Shown here: positions 46,170 to 58,393 of the stretch, piece by piece | Layout: each line of letters begins with the position of its first letter | How positions within the stretch are numbered: position 1 is the stretch's first letter | From: Pollenia angustigena | Lineage: Eukaryota > Arthropoda > Insecta > Diptera > Polleniidae | Assembly: GCA_930367215.1 (NCBI GenBank) | Contig: OV884056.1 | Span: 283,756,067-283,820,066, forward strand | Direction: 5' to 3' | DNA length: 64,000 bases | Made by a program: the position numbers and the translations under genes | Notes under the pieces: generated by a model | The model's database searches: none | Told to the model about the DNA's origin: nothing | The model's input: only the letters and a program-made list of their open reading frames with translations

Positions 46170-46304
46170 AATCCAAAAATTTTTTATATTTTTAATTAGG
46201 CTTAAGTTCATGAAATTTAATTTTTTATTAAATTATTTTTATGAAGAAAGGAATTTTACAACATGAAAATTAATTAAAATTGTTATTGATAATCTTTCAT
46301 TCTT

Positions 46305-46378
46305 GACGTGGTTCGGGCTCGAACCCTGGCCGGCAGGTTACCATGACATGTTTCGATCGCAACCACTCGATCTCCTCA
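46305..46378 (-). other. tRNA-like segment of the 564-bp unit (representative)
   Basis: Minus strand, 74 nt. GATCGAGTGGTTGCGATC resembles the D-arm/A-box of serine- or leucine-type tRNAs (usual form TGGCCGAGTGGTTAAGGC). CAGGGTTCGAGCCC matches a T-loop/B-box. Spacing suits internal pol III promoters. The T-stem is imperfect (3 of 5 pairs here), and no clear anticodon stem is seen, so this is not a working tRNA gene. The same segment is present in the other array units on alternating strands. Confidence 0.6.
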
Positions 46379-48949
46379 GATGGATTTGCCGTCTTACACT
46401 CGCAGCCATCGACGACTGCTGACGTCACTAGTCAAACATCAATCCTTAAACCAAATTGTATTTTAACATTTGGTAGATCGAAATTTGCTTTCCTGAATGA
46501 TTATCCATTTTAATTGATTTTACATGTTTTTTCTTTTACTTCTGTTTTTTCGTACTTTCGTCAAGAATTTTTCTTGAAGTCCAAGTACATTTTTTGTTTT
46601 TTCACTTTGTCTTTCTCTTTTCTGTTGACCTTTTTCAGCACAACTTGAAGGACAAATGTACACATAGAGCTCGTGCCTTAGCTTTAACAATAATTAGTAT
46701 TGTGGTTATTTTGTTGAACTATTTATGGTTTTTAATCCAAAAATTTTTTATATTTTTAATTAGGCTTAAGTTCATGAAATTTAATTTTTTATTAAATTAT
46801 TTTTATGAAGAAAGGAATTTTACAACATGAAAATTAATTAAAATTGTTATTGATAATCTTTCATTCTTGACGTGGCTCGGGCTCGAACCCTGGCCGGCAG
46901 GTTACCATGACATGTTTCGATCGCAACCACTCGATCTCCTCAGATGGATTTGCCGTCTTACACTCGCAGCCATCGACGACTGCTGACGTCACTAGTCAAA
47001 CATCAATCCTTAAACCAAATTGTATTTTAACATTTGGTAGATCGAAATTTGCTTTCCTGAATGATTATCCATTTTAATTGATTTTACATGTTTTTTCTTT
47101 TACTTCTGTTTTTTCGTACTTTCGTCAAGAATTTTTCTTGAAGTCCAAGTACATTTTTTGTTTTTTCACTTTGTCTTTCTCTTTTCTGTTGACCTTTTTC
47201 AGCACAACTTGAAGGACAAATGTACACATAGAGCTCGTGCCTTAGCTTTAACAATAATTAGTATTGTGGTTATTTTGTTGAACTATTTATGGTTTTTAAT
47301 CCAAAAATTTTTTATATTTTTAATTAGGCTTAAGTTCATGAAATTTAATTTTTTATTAAATTATTTTTATGAAGAAAGGAATTTTACAACATGAAAATTA
47401 ATTAAAATTGTTATTGATAATCTTTCATTCTTGACGTGGCTCGGGCTCGAACCCTGGCCGGCAGGTTACCATGACATGTTTCGATCGCAACCACTCGATC
47501 TCCTCAGATGGATTTGCCGTCTTACACTCGCAGCCATCGACGACTGCTGACGTCACTAGTCAAACATCAATCCTTAAACCAAATTGTATTTTAACATTTG
47601 GTAGATCGAAATTTGCTTTCCTGAATGATTATCCATTTTAATTGATTTTACATGTTTTTTCTTTTACTTCTGTTTTTTCGTACTTTCGTCAAGAATTTTT
47701 CTTGAAGTCCAAGTACATTTTTTGTTTTTTCACTTTGTCTTTCTCTTTTCTGTTGACCTTTTTCAGCACAACTTGAAGGACAAATGTACACATAGAGCTC
47801 GTGCCTTAGCTTTAACAATAATTAGTATTGTGGTTATTTTGTTGAACTATTTATGGTTTTTAATCCAAAAATTTTTTATATTTTTAATTAGGCTTAAGTT
47901 CATGAAATTTAATTTTTTATTAAATTATTTTTATGAAGAAAGGAATTTTACAACATGAAAATTAATTAAAATTGTTATTGATAATCTTTCATTCTTGACG
48001 TGGCTCGGGCTCGAACCCTGGCCGGCAGGTTACCATGACATGTTTCGATCGCAACCACTCGATCTCCTCAGATGGATTTGCCGTCTTACACTCGCAGCCA
48101 TCGACGACTGCTGACGTCACTAGTCAAACATCAATCCTTAAACCAAATTGTATTTTAACATTTGGTAGATCGAAATTTGCTTTCCTGAATGATTATCCAT
48201 TTTAATTGATTTTACATGTTTTTTCTTTTACTTCTGTTTTTTCGTACTTTCGTCAAGAATTTTTCTTGAAGTCCAAGTACATTTTTTGTTTTTTCACTTT
48301 GTCTTTCTCTTTTCTGTTGACCTTTTTCAGCACAACTTGAAGGACAAATGTACACATAGAGCTCGTGCCTTAGCTTTAACAATAATTAGTATTGTGGTTA
48401 TTTTGTTGAACTATTTATGGTTTTTAATCCAAAAATTTTTTATATTTTTAATTAGGCTTAAGTTCATGAAATTTAATTTTTTATTAAATTATTTTTATGA
48501 AGAAAGGAATTTTACAACATGAAAATTAATTAAAATTGTTATTGATAATCTTTCATTCTTGACGTGGCTCGGGCTCGAACCCTGGCCGGCAGGTTACCAT
48601 GACATGTTTCGATCGCAACCACTCGATCTCCTCAGATGGATTTGCCGTCTTACACTCGCAGCCATCGACGACTGCTGACGTCACTAGTCAAACATCAATC
48701 CTTAAACCAAATTGTATTTTAACATTTGGTAGATCGAAATTTGCTTTCCTGAATGATTATCCATTTTAATTGATTTTACATGTTTTTTCCTTTACTTCTG
48801 TTTTTTCGTACTTTCGTCAAGAATTTTTCTTGAAGTCCAAGTACATTTTTTGTTTTTTCACTTTGTCTTTCTCTTTTCTGTTGACCTTTTTCAGCACAAC
48901 TTGAAGGACAAATGTACACATAGAGCTCGTGCCTTAGCTTTAACAATAA

Positions 48950-48961
48950 TTAGTATTGTGG
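48950..48961. other. Palindrome centre of the array
   Basis: The 12-bp spacer TTAGTATTGTGG separates the arms ending CTTTAACAATAA and starting TTATTGTTAAAG. Forward units read GTGGTTATTTTG here and reverse units ACTAATTATTGTTA; the junction GTGGTTATTGTTA joins them through a shared TTATT. Confidence 0.9.
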
Positions 48962-51900
48962 TTATTGTTAAAGCTAAGGCACGAGCTCTATGTGTACATT
49001 TGTCCTTCAAGTTGTGCTGAAAAAGGTCAACAGAAAAGAGAAAGACAAAGTGAAAAAACAAAAAATGTACTTGGACTTCAAGAAAAATTCTTGACGAAAG
49101 TACGAAAAAACAGAAGTAAAGGAAAAAACATGTAAAATCAATTAAAATGGATAATCATTCAGGAAAGCAAATTTCGATCTACCAAATGTTAAAATACAAT
49201 TTGGTTTAAGGATTGATGTTTGACTAGTGACGTCAGCAGTCGTCGATGGCTGCGAGTGTAAGACGGCAAATCCATCTGAGGAGATCGAGTGGTTGCGATC
49301 GAAACATGTCATGGTAACCTGCCGGCCAGGGTTCGAGCCCGAGCCACGTCAAGAATGAAAGATTATCAATAACAATTTTAATTAATTTTCATGTTGTAAA
49401 ATTCCTTTCTTCATAAAAATAATTTAATAAAAAATTAAATTTCATGAACTTAAGCCTAATTAAAAATATATAAAATTTTTGGATTAAAAACCATAAATAG
49501 TTCAACAAAATAACCACAATACTAATTATTGTTAAAGCTAAGGCACGAGCTCTATGTGTACATTTGTCCTTCAAGTTGTGCTGAAAAAGGTCAACAGAAA
49601 AGAGAAAGACAAAGTGAAAAAACAAAAAATGTACTTGGACTTCAAGAAAAATTCTTGACGAAAGTACGAAAAAACAGAAGTAAAAGAAAAAACATGTAAA
49701 ATCAATTAAAATGGATAATCATTCAGGAAAGCAAATTTCGATCTACCAAATGTTAAAATACAATTTGGTTTAAGGATTGATGTTTGACTAGTGACGTCAG
49801 CAGTCGTCGATGGCTGCGAGTGTAAGACGGCAAATCCATCTGAGGAGATCGAGTGGTTGCGATCGAAACATGTCATGGTAACCTGCCGGCCAGGGTTCGA
49901 GCCCGAGCCACGTCAAGAATGAAAGATTATCAATAACAATTTTAATTAATTTTCATGTTGTAAAATTCCTTTCTTCATAAAAATAATTTAATAAAAAATT
50001 AAATTTCATGAACTTAAGCCTAATTAAAAATATAAAAAATTTTTGGATTAAAAACCATAAATAGTTCAACAAAATAACCACAATACTAATTATTGTTAAA
50101 GCTAAGGCACGAGCTCTATGTGTACATTTGTCCTTCAAGTTGTGCTGAAAAAGGTCAACAGAAAAGAGAAAGACAAAGTGAAAAAACAAAAAATGTACTT
50201 GGACTTCAAGAAAAATTCTTGACGAAAGTACGAAAAAACAGAAGTAAAAGAAAAAACATGTAAAATCAATTAAAATGGATAATCATTCAGGAAAGCAAAT
50301 TTCGATCTACCAAATGTTAAAATACAATTTGGTTTAAGGATTGATGTTTGACTAGTGACGTCAGCAGTCGTCGATGGCTGCGAGTGTAAGACGGCAAATC
50401 CATCTGAGGAGATCGAGTGGTTGCGATCGAAACATGTCATGGTAACCTGCCGGCCAGGGTTCGAGCCCGAGCCACGTCAAGAATGAAAGATTATCAATAA
50501 CAATTTTAATTAATTTTCATGTTGTAAAATTCCTTTCTTCATAAAAATAATTTAATAAAAAATTAAATTTCATGAACTTAAGCCTAATTAAAAATATAAA
50601 AAATTTTTGGATTAAAAACCATAAATAGTTCAACAAAATAACCACAATACTAATTATTGTTAAAGCTAAGGCACGAGCTCTATGTGTACATTTGTCCTTC
50701 AAGTTGTGCTGAAAAAGGTCAACAGAAAAGAGAAAGACAAAGTGAAAAAACAAAAAATGTACTTGGACTTCAAGAAAAATTCTTGACGAAAGTACGAAAA
50801 AACAGAAGTAAAAGAAAAAACATGTAAAATCAATTAAAATGGATAATCATTCAGGAAAGCAAATTTCGATCTACCAAATGTTAAAATACAATTTGGTTTA
50901 AGGATTGATGTTTGACTAGTGACGTCAGCAGTCGTCGATGGCTGCGAGTGTAAGACGGCAAATCCATCTGAGGAGATCGAGTGGTTGCGATCGAAACATG
51001 TCATGGTAACCTGCCGGCCAGGGTTCGAGCCCGAGCCACGTCAAGAATGAAAGATTATCAATAACAATTTTAATTAATTTTCATGTTGTAAAATTCCTTT
51101 CTTCATAAAAATAATTTAATAAAAAATTAAATTTCATGAACTTAAGCCTAATTAAAAATATAAAAAATTTTTGGATTAAAAACCATAAATAGTTCAACAA
51201 AATAACCACAATACTAATTATTGTTAAAGCTAAGGCACGAGCTCTATGTGTACATTTGTCCTTCAAGTTGTGCTGAAAAAGGTCAACAGAAAAGAGAAAG
51301 ACAAAGTGAAAAAACAAAAAATGTACTTGGACTTCAAGAAAAATTCTTGACGAAAGTACGAAAAAACAGAAGTAAAAGAAAAAACATGTAAAATCAATTA
51401 AAATGGATAATCATTCAGGAAAGCAAATTTCGATCTACCAAATGTTAAAATACAATTTGGTTTAAGGATTGATGTTTGACTAGTGACGTCAGCAGTCGTC
51501 GATGGCTGCGAGTGTAAGACGGCAAATCCATCTGAGGAGATCGAGTGGTTGCGATCGAAACATGTCATGGTAACCTGCCGGCCAGGGTTCGAGCCCGAGC
51601 CACGTCAAGAATGAAAGATTATCAATAACAATTTTAATTAATTTTCATGTTGTAAAATTCCTTTCTTCATAAAAATAATTTAATAAAAAATTAAATTTCA
51701 TGAACTTAAGCCTAATTAAAAATATAAAAAATTTTTGGATTAAAAACCATAAATAGTTCAACAAAATAACCACAATACTAATTATTGTTAAAGCTAAGGC
51801 ACGAGCTCTATGTGTACATTTGTCCTTCAAGTTGTGCTGAAAAAGGTCAACAGAAAAGAGAAAGACAAAGTGAAAAAACAAAAAATGTACTTGGACTTCA

Positions 51901-52349
51901 AGAAAAATTCTTGACGAAAGTACGAAAAAACAGAAGTAAAAGAAAAAACATGTAAAATCAATTAAAATGGATAATCATTCAGGAAAGCAAATTTCGATCT
52001 ACCAAATGTTAAAATACAATTTGGTTTAAGGATTGATGTTTGACTAGTGACGTCAGCAGTCGTCGATGGCTGCGAGTGTAAGACGGCAAATCCATCTGAG
52101 GAGATCGAGTGGTTGCGATCGAAACATGTCATGGTAACCTGCCGGCCAGGGTTCGAGCCCGAGCCACGTCAAGAATGAAAGATTATCAATAACAATTTTA
52201 ATTAATTTTCATGTTGTAAAATTCCTTTCTTCATAAAAATAATTTAATAAAAAATTAAATTTCATGAACTTAAGCCTAATTAAAAATATAAAAAATTTTT
52301 GGATTAAAAACCATAAATAGTTCAACAAAATAACCACAATACTAATTAT

Positions 52350-53490
52350 ATATTAAATAAATAAATAAATTTTACCAATCTATACGGTCAGTTAACTTAT
52401 TATTTTATTATTCATAAAGAAATTTTAGCGAAGCTTCTATAAATTTTATTTTCCAAATAATACTGCTAATGATGGCAAGATTCCGTTTTGTGTTGATTTC
52501 AGAAACTCATAGTGCATTGCATGCAGGTCTATTTTTGTTCCTTAATAAGTTATAATAATTTTTGTGATGTCATTTTTAATAAATTTTACTAAAAAGTTAA
52601 TAAAAACAACTTTTCAATGCATCTTTAATTTAAATTAAGTTAGTAACAAAATATTTTGTTAATATGACAATTTAGTAATAACAATTTATATTTACGTAAT
52701 TGTTAACAAATATTAAATTCAATATTACAAACTCATTGTTAAAAATATTTGTTGAATTTTAACAATTTTCATTAACAAAATAGTTTTTTGTATTTACAAA
52801 TTGCCTTTTTAATTAAAAAGTTAATTGTATTGACGAATATGGTATTCAATATAACAATTGATTTGTCGTAATTTTTTTCTGTGAATTATTCGTTCTAGAT
52901 GTTCGAATAGAAATTTATTAATCTACCCGACGACGATGGTTTCTGGTAACAATCCAGTTTTAGTTTCTGTTAAAGTTCTTTGATAAACCCAATGTATTTT
53001 TAAAAGATTTAAATGTACCGCTTTCTATTTGTTTTAATAGAACATAGTAGTTTATCCCTATTTTTTTCTAAATTTTTTAATCTATAAAAAAAGTTCAAAC
53101 CCGGTTTTTCGAATCGGATCTTAATAAAAAAGACCGGAAGCCGGTTTTTAAAATTACGCCTTTTCGAATTATTTGGAAATCGGTTTTTTGTCTTTGTGAA
53201 ATATTTGATAACTCAAGGAAGGTATAATAACCTTCACCACAGGTGGCATTCCATATATTCAGGTATGTATAAATTAAACTTGTCATTCCGTTTGTGATTT
53301 CTACAAAATTAGCTAATACCGCATTTAGAAATGCACCTTTATTGGGTTTTGCGCAATAAATTGAGTAAAATTAAAATGCAACACTGTCACAAAGTGTGTT
53401 CAGTGAGCGAAACACAACTCACTAAACGAAATGTTTTGACATTTAGCAACAGAAACGTCAACAAAACAAACTCAATAAAAAATGTTTATC
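52350..53490. other. AT-rich spacer
   Basis: TTAAATAAATAAATAAAT at the left edge is probably the severed tail of the LINE at 45094. AACAATT/AATTGTT motifs are dense at 52600-52880, ending with AATTTTTTTCTGTGA, similar to the TTTTTTCTGTGT terminus at 22389. GAAGCCGGTTTTTAAAAT lies near 53136. No gene recognised. Confidence 0.5.
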
Positions 53491-54207
53491 TAGGGGGTTA
53501 CCACGTATTTCGATTCGAAAGAAATAATTTACGAGTTCGAACAATTTGTACTGTGTATTACGATTTTCGTACTATTTGTTTCGAATGAACGGAAGTTGTT
53601 TATACATTTTGGAAAACAAAAAGTCCCTTTCGTAACGGAAACACTTTATTACGAACAATAAAATTCCTTTCGTAACTCCAACTTTGTATTACGAAAACAA
53701 ACGTCAGTAATGTAAAAAGCGTTAGGAAATTGGTTGAATGCCATTTTGTTAGTGACAAAGTGCAAATGACAAATTTCAAGGTAATAAAACAAACAAATTA
53801 AGCCTAATAATATTAGATTTAACCTAAAATAAATGTATACTAATGTTATTATTGAAAATGTTTTATTATTTGTGGTCTTGAAATTTTAGAAAAATATTAA
53901 AAAAAATATATCAAAAATAAAAAGTCTTTAAACCACAAGAAAATACGATAAATTTTTTTTTAAAAAATACAATTAATTTATTCACACACTGAATCGTAAT
54001 TATTATTTGTTTTGTTTTGGGATATTATCGTCCATTTTTGGTATTTTAATAGCAGTGCTACCAACTTTTAATGAAATTTCCCGATTGTTAATAAATGCAA
54101 CTCTGTCATCGTTTCGAACGAGTTACGCAGTACGATTTAACTTTCGAAACGGAAATTGCTTTCGAAAAATTTTACTTTTCGAATCGAAATACGCGGTAGC
54201 CCCCCTG
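53491..54207. mobile_element. 717-bp TIR element (GGGGG.TACC ends)
   Basis: TAGGGGGTTACCACGTATTT at the left and AAATACGCGGTAGCCCCCCTG at the right are inverted; pairing continues into TTCGAATCGAAA. Palindromic TTCGAA motifs are repeated near both ends. hAT-like terminus, but flanking octamers do not match. No transposase frame. Confidence 0.7.
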
Positions 54208-54480
54208 AACACCATATAACCCTATAAAGTATATATGTATATTCTGGGTATTTAACGGTAGTAACCTTGATTTCACGATGTCTGTCTGTTCGTCTGTTCG
54301 TGTGTGTATTGAAATGGGTTTTCCGAAGACCCCAGGAATTATGTGGACATTTATGCCACATATACTCCGTTAAAGTTTGCAATTAAAATTCAGCCAGATA
54401 TGTTCTTTAAAGGGACCATGTCGAAGTGTTTTAATAAAAGTTTGTTGATATAATAAAGTCTGTGTTGGTCCAAAAAAAAA
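54208..54480. repeat. Dispersed-repeat fragment (GATGTCTGTCTG type)
   Basis: ACCCTATAAAGTATATATGT and ACGATGTCTGTCTGTTCGTC are typical of fly dispersed repeats with a short CTGT tract. Its ends are not defined here. Confidence 0.45.
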
Positions 54481-54580
54481 TAAATGGTATTAAGACAGCC
54501 TGTTTTAATTAAAATTAAACAATTTTGTTGAGATGTTACTAAGATCTTTTGTTACTACTATCGAAGGTTTTAAGGCCCAA

Positions 54581-54707
54581 CCAGAATGTGCATAACGTGG
54601 CTTAAGCAACCGTGCGAATGCATGTAAATCAAACGAGTCAAACCATATTGAACTAAATGAAAACTTCAATTGCTTAGGCGAAGTATAAAACTAATCGCAC
54701 ATTCTGT
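54581..54707. mobile_element. 127-bp MITE
   Basis: CCAGAATGTGC and the inverse GCACATTCTG form the ends; CTTAAGCAA and TTGCTTAGGC are mirrored further in. A weak but complete inverted pair. Confidence 0.55.
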
Positions 54708-54712
54708 ATGGA

Positions 54713-55264
54713 GTCAAATGTTTTTTATTTTGTTAGATGCATTTGAGAGGCTTTTTAAAATATCAGTATGTTTCTGTCTGTTTCCGAATATATTTTCTAT
54801 AGATACCGAAACACCGACACACATACGTTCATGAACCATTTTGCCAATTGGGTATTTACTTCGTTCATCGTTTATTTACCTCCATAATGTCGTAATTCAA
54901 AAAGCAAGACTTTTAAGCCATATAGAGTTTCGCAAAAAGGTTTAACAATACAAAATAATTTAAATGTTAAAAAAAAACTCCCTAATCAATGTTATTTGTT
55001 TGTTTTTTAGCTCGTTAAATAGTTAAATTCGATCTTTTTACAATTCGGCGGGTGGTTATAAGTTTGCCGCACGGAACAAAAATGTTTTTGCTGAAGGCCG
55101 ATAAAAGATGTTTGAATTAATTAAAAAAATAACTACACGATAAATTTTTTGTTACAAATAACGTGGGCCGCGACAAATGTGTGTTTCCTATTGAAACTAA
55201 AAGTCTTTATAACTTTTGCACAAAATATTAAAAGTTGTTACGACTTAACTTAAATAACACAAAC
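54713..55264. other. AT-rich spacer
   Basis: No supported feature. Confidence 0.5.
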
Positions 55265-56371
55265 CTGTACCCATGTTCTGTTACTTTGGTGAGAACATCT
55301 CGCATAGAAAACACGTAAAACAAAATATTCCATCGTTTCTCGAAAAGTAAGAAAAAATTGTGTCTGTAACTCATGTCGAAAACTATCAAGAGAGATAACG
55401 TTGTTACGTTATTAATGTCATATTCTTGCACTCGAAGCCGAGGTGATCAAAATTTACTTAAATTTAAACATTTTCAACTACGGCGCCGAAAATACAACCG
55501 TCGGCTTTACCAAATAATGTAAAGTATAGATTTGAAAACATTCGTATATTTTTCAAAAATGTAAAAAGCAAAATAATTAAGCACCCAGTGGGAAAATGTA
55601 ATCAATAGGAATGAAGAAAGTAATACATATCTTGTATAATATTTGATTCCAGAATTCATTATTCTTAACACAGACCATGTCCTAGGATGGTAATAAATTA
55701 TTTTAATGTATCCTGCGAATGAATTAGGTAATTCATCCTTGATAATAAAAATTAGTAGACGACATAAAAACCGCAAGAAGTAACGGATTTTTATTAAGAA
55801 CATGTGCATATAATAGAAAAACACGAATAATACCCACGAGCAAAAACAATTCATTCCTTGTTCTGCCAATGTGGGAATATACGTGATAATCAATTCATAA
55901 TTATTTTGTCTGATAAAATTACCTTCTCGATTCTAATGAATGCATTATTATTCTTTCGAAAATAATACATTTTTTTTAAATTATTTATGTAATGAATTCA
56001 TCATTTTCGCGCTGGGCAATGAAAAAACCAAACAAGAACAAAATACTTATCTCTTCCGTGTTAATATTTATTGCATTTTGCATTTTTAATAGTATATTTT
56101 TCAACATTTCAACATTTCTCACCCCATTTTTATTCGTGAGTTTATTTGACAGTTCAAAGCGGGAACTTTTTCACAAAAATTTTACAGACACACTTTTTCT
56201 GTAAATTGGCAAGTAATTTCCTTACGTGACAGCTAGTACTCGCCAAAAATATTACAGACGCAATTAAATGAGAAAAACAGTTGTTTGTTGATATTTATGC
56301 CATTTTTGTTTCATATCTCATGTGTCAATCGAAAAGTTTCTCGGCGCGAGAGTTACAGAACATGGGCACTG
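55265..56371. mobile_element. 1.1-kb TIR element, CAGTGCCCATGTTCTGTAAC family
   Basis: Left end CTGTACCCATGTTCTGTTAC; right end GTTACAGAACATGGGCACTG. It is the inverted relative of 25866-26551, sharing TTGACAGTTCAAAGCGGGAA, CCTTACGTGACAGCT and GACATGAGTTACAGACACA-type blocks. About 450 bp near 55530-55985 have no counterpart in the shorter copy and could be an insertion or the ancestral interior. The short frames inside match only its repeat sequence. Confidence 0.75.
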
Positions 56372-57689
56372 TTTTATGTCCCAAAAAGCATAACAATGTT
56401 AACAAAGCTCGAAAATGTTAGGGCTTGATTGATATCACCTAATTTATTAGAGAAATCAACAAATGGATTAATGATTCAAAAAGAGGGCAGGCACATTTTT
56501 TATATTGAATAGATTTATAACTCATTTTTTGTACACCACCCGACGAATAATCAAAATTTACGACAAAAATTTAGTAAAATTTAAAATAATATCCTTCTTT
56601 TACTGCCCCTCCTACTGTTTGATCATAAAGTGTGACTGAATATGTGACTGACTGACTAACCGACTACCTTTAAACAATAATAACCATTGAAATAAACCCA
56701 ACCTGCCAACCTGTCATTTATATTATTAAACAACAACCAAAAACACGAACACACATACATACATACAAACACATACACAGCACCCCCACCCATTCGTTTA
56801 CCCAGCAAGGATAATGTTAATAAACAGACAATTCCAACAACAACAACACTAAATCTTATCGTCAACATCGTCACCATAAAGAAAGAAGCTGAATAAATAT
56901 GTGTGTATGGCTGTATGAGAATAATTCATGTTGAGATTTCGCATCAGACAGACAGACAGCTCAATATAAATACAAGACAACAACAACAGAAACCAACACC
57001 AACAACTTTAAGATGGTTTAAACGTATTTGTTTGTGTATGTGTGTGTGTGTGAATATTTGTTTTTGGGATTTAACTGATAACAAATAAACAACAACTACA
57101 ATACAATAAAGAAAACAAAACAATTGAGAAGGATGAAGAAGAAGCCGAAAAGGACACTGTTCGAAATAGAGTGGGGGTTAAAGAAGGCCATTAAAAAGAG
57201 AAGAAAAAAGAAGAAGGACTTTAAAAAAGTTAATAGTGAAATGTTAAGAAATATGTATTGAGGTATAAAGGAGAATTCAAAGTTAAAGTGTTTTTCTGTT
57301 TTTTTTATATATGTATATTAAAGGATGCTAATGGAGTTGGATAAAGTTTGGTTTAAATTCTTCTTATAAATGTTGCTTTTTCTTTCTTCTTTTTGTTGAT
57401 GCTGTTTTATTTTTTGTGTTTATTGTTTGCTGATATTCTCTTTATACATACAAATAAAATTTAATAAAAAAAATAACAGCAAAAACAACATTAAATAAAA
57501 TTTACAGTTATACACACCTATTGACAAAAAAAAAAAAAAAAACAGCACAGAGATGAAAATTTTAGTACTATTTACATTTTCTTTTATAGTACTCAAACAA
57601 ACTTTAAGTACTTTATTTTAAATTGAATTATAACAAATTGTTGATTAAATTTTCGATATTTCAATTACTTGTGACTTATTTATAAATTA
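56372..57689. other. Spacer with CA/TG, ACAACA and purine-rich simple sequence
   Basis: CATACATACA tracts (56752-56790), ACAACAACA tracts (56835-56850, 56975-57000), a TGTG tract (57035-57055) and a GAAGAAGAAG-type purine block (57127-57235). No coding motif. The least transposon-like long stretch in the window, so it might be unique DNA. Confidence 0.45.
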
Positions 57690-58393
57690 AGCAAGTAACA
57701 AAGTATAGTCAGCCAAGCCCGACCATATGATACCCTACACCACAGCATTTAAAAACACATCATTCTTATGTGGCCATATATATATGGATTTATCTATGTT
57801 TATAAACTTCATTAAAATCGGTTTGAAAGTTTGTGAGAGGCAGAAATTGCCCCCTACCTCCCCTTGTGGTCCTATTTTCGAAAAACTGTATAGCTTATGT
57901 GTCCATATAGATATGGATCTATCTATGGTTTAAATTTCATAAAAACCGGTTTGAGAGGCAGAAATTTACCCCATCTCCCCTCGTGGTCCTATATTTTAAA
58001 AAATGCATATCTTTTGTGTCCATATAGATTTGGTCCTATCTATGTTTTAAATTTCATTAAAATCGGTTTGATAGTTTCTGAGAAAACGAAATTACCCCCT
58101 ATCTTCCCTTGTGGTTCTACGATTTAGCCCATTTTCAATAAACTTGGTCCTTGAGCCAATAAGAACCTATAACACAAATTTTATGAAATTATCTGCAAAA
58201 TGGCGACCTGTACTTTGCGCACAAGGTTACATGGACAGCCAGCCAGCCGGACGGACATCGTTAGTTCGACTCAGAAAGTGATTCTGAGTCGATCGGTATA
58301 CTTTAAGGTGGGTCTAGGACCAATATTTTAAGGTGTTACACACATAAGCACAAATGCATAATACCATCTCCACTATTGTGGTGTGGGCATAAA
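57690..58393 (-). repeat. TATACCC-type dispersed repeat, longest copy
   Basis: In minus orientation relative to 12684. It starts near AAGCAAGTAACAAAGTATAG with GCCAAGCCCGACCATATGAT and ends at CACTATTGTGGTGTGGGCAT. The middle contains about three diverged 120-130-bp units (ATATAGAT.TGGAT.TATCTATG, AAATCGGTTTGA, GAAATT.CCCCCTA) that are lacking in the short copy. Frames across it carry no motif. Confidence 0.8.

Larger units (their letters stand above)
46170..52349. repeat. Palindromic tandem array of 564-bp tRNA-like units
   Basis: AATCCAAAAA begins units at 46170, 46734, 47298, 47862 and 48426 (exactly 564 bp apart). After a 12-bp spacer (48950-48961) the strand inverts; the mirror landmark ends at 49485, 50049, 50613, 51177, 51741 and 52305. 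Left arm 2780 bp, right arm about 3390 bp, so the right arm has one more unit. Units are nearly identical, with isolated differences at 46312, 48790 and around 49470. The 78-residue frame repeated in each unit starts at TTG, has no motif and crosses the unit boundary, so it is not called as a gene. Confidence 0.95.

Noticed and set aside
46594..51881. A 78-residue open frame repeated nine times in the array
   Set aside because: It starts at TTG, crosses the unit boundary, is phenylalanine/leucine-rich from A/T composition and has no motif; it repeats only because the DNA repeats.
46170..52349. CRISPR array
   Set aside because: Units are 564 bp without short unique spacers, in a eukaryotic, transposon-rich setting.
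46170..52349. Pure assembly artefact (hairpin or chimeric read)
   Set aside because: Not excluded, but the right arm is one unit longer and does not mirror the LINE at 46.1 kb, and flanking A/T-rich sequence is duplicated on both sides; kept as a real feature pending read evidence.
56656..57088. Short frames on both strands near the CATACATA and ACAACA tracts
   Set aside because: Simple-sequence frames without motif, splice evidence or conservation visible.
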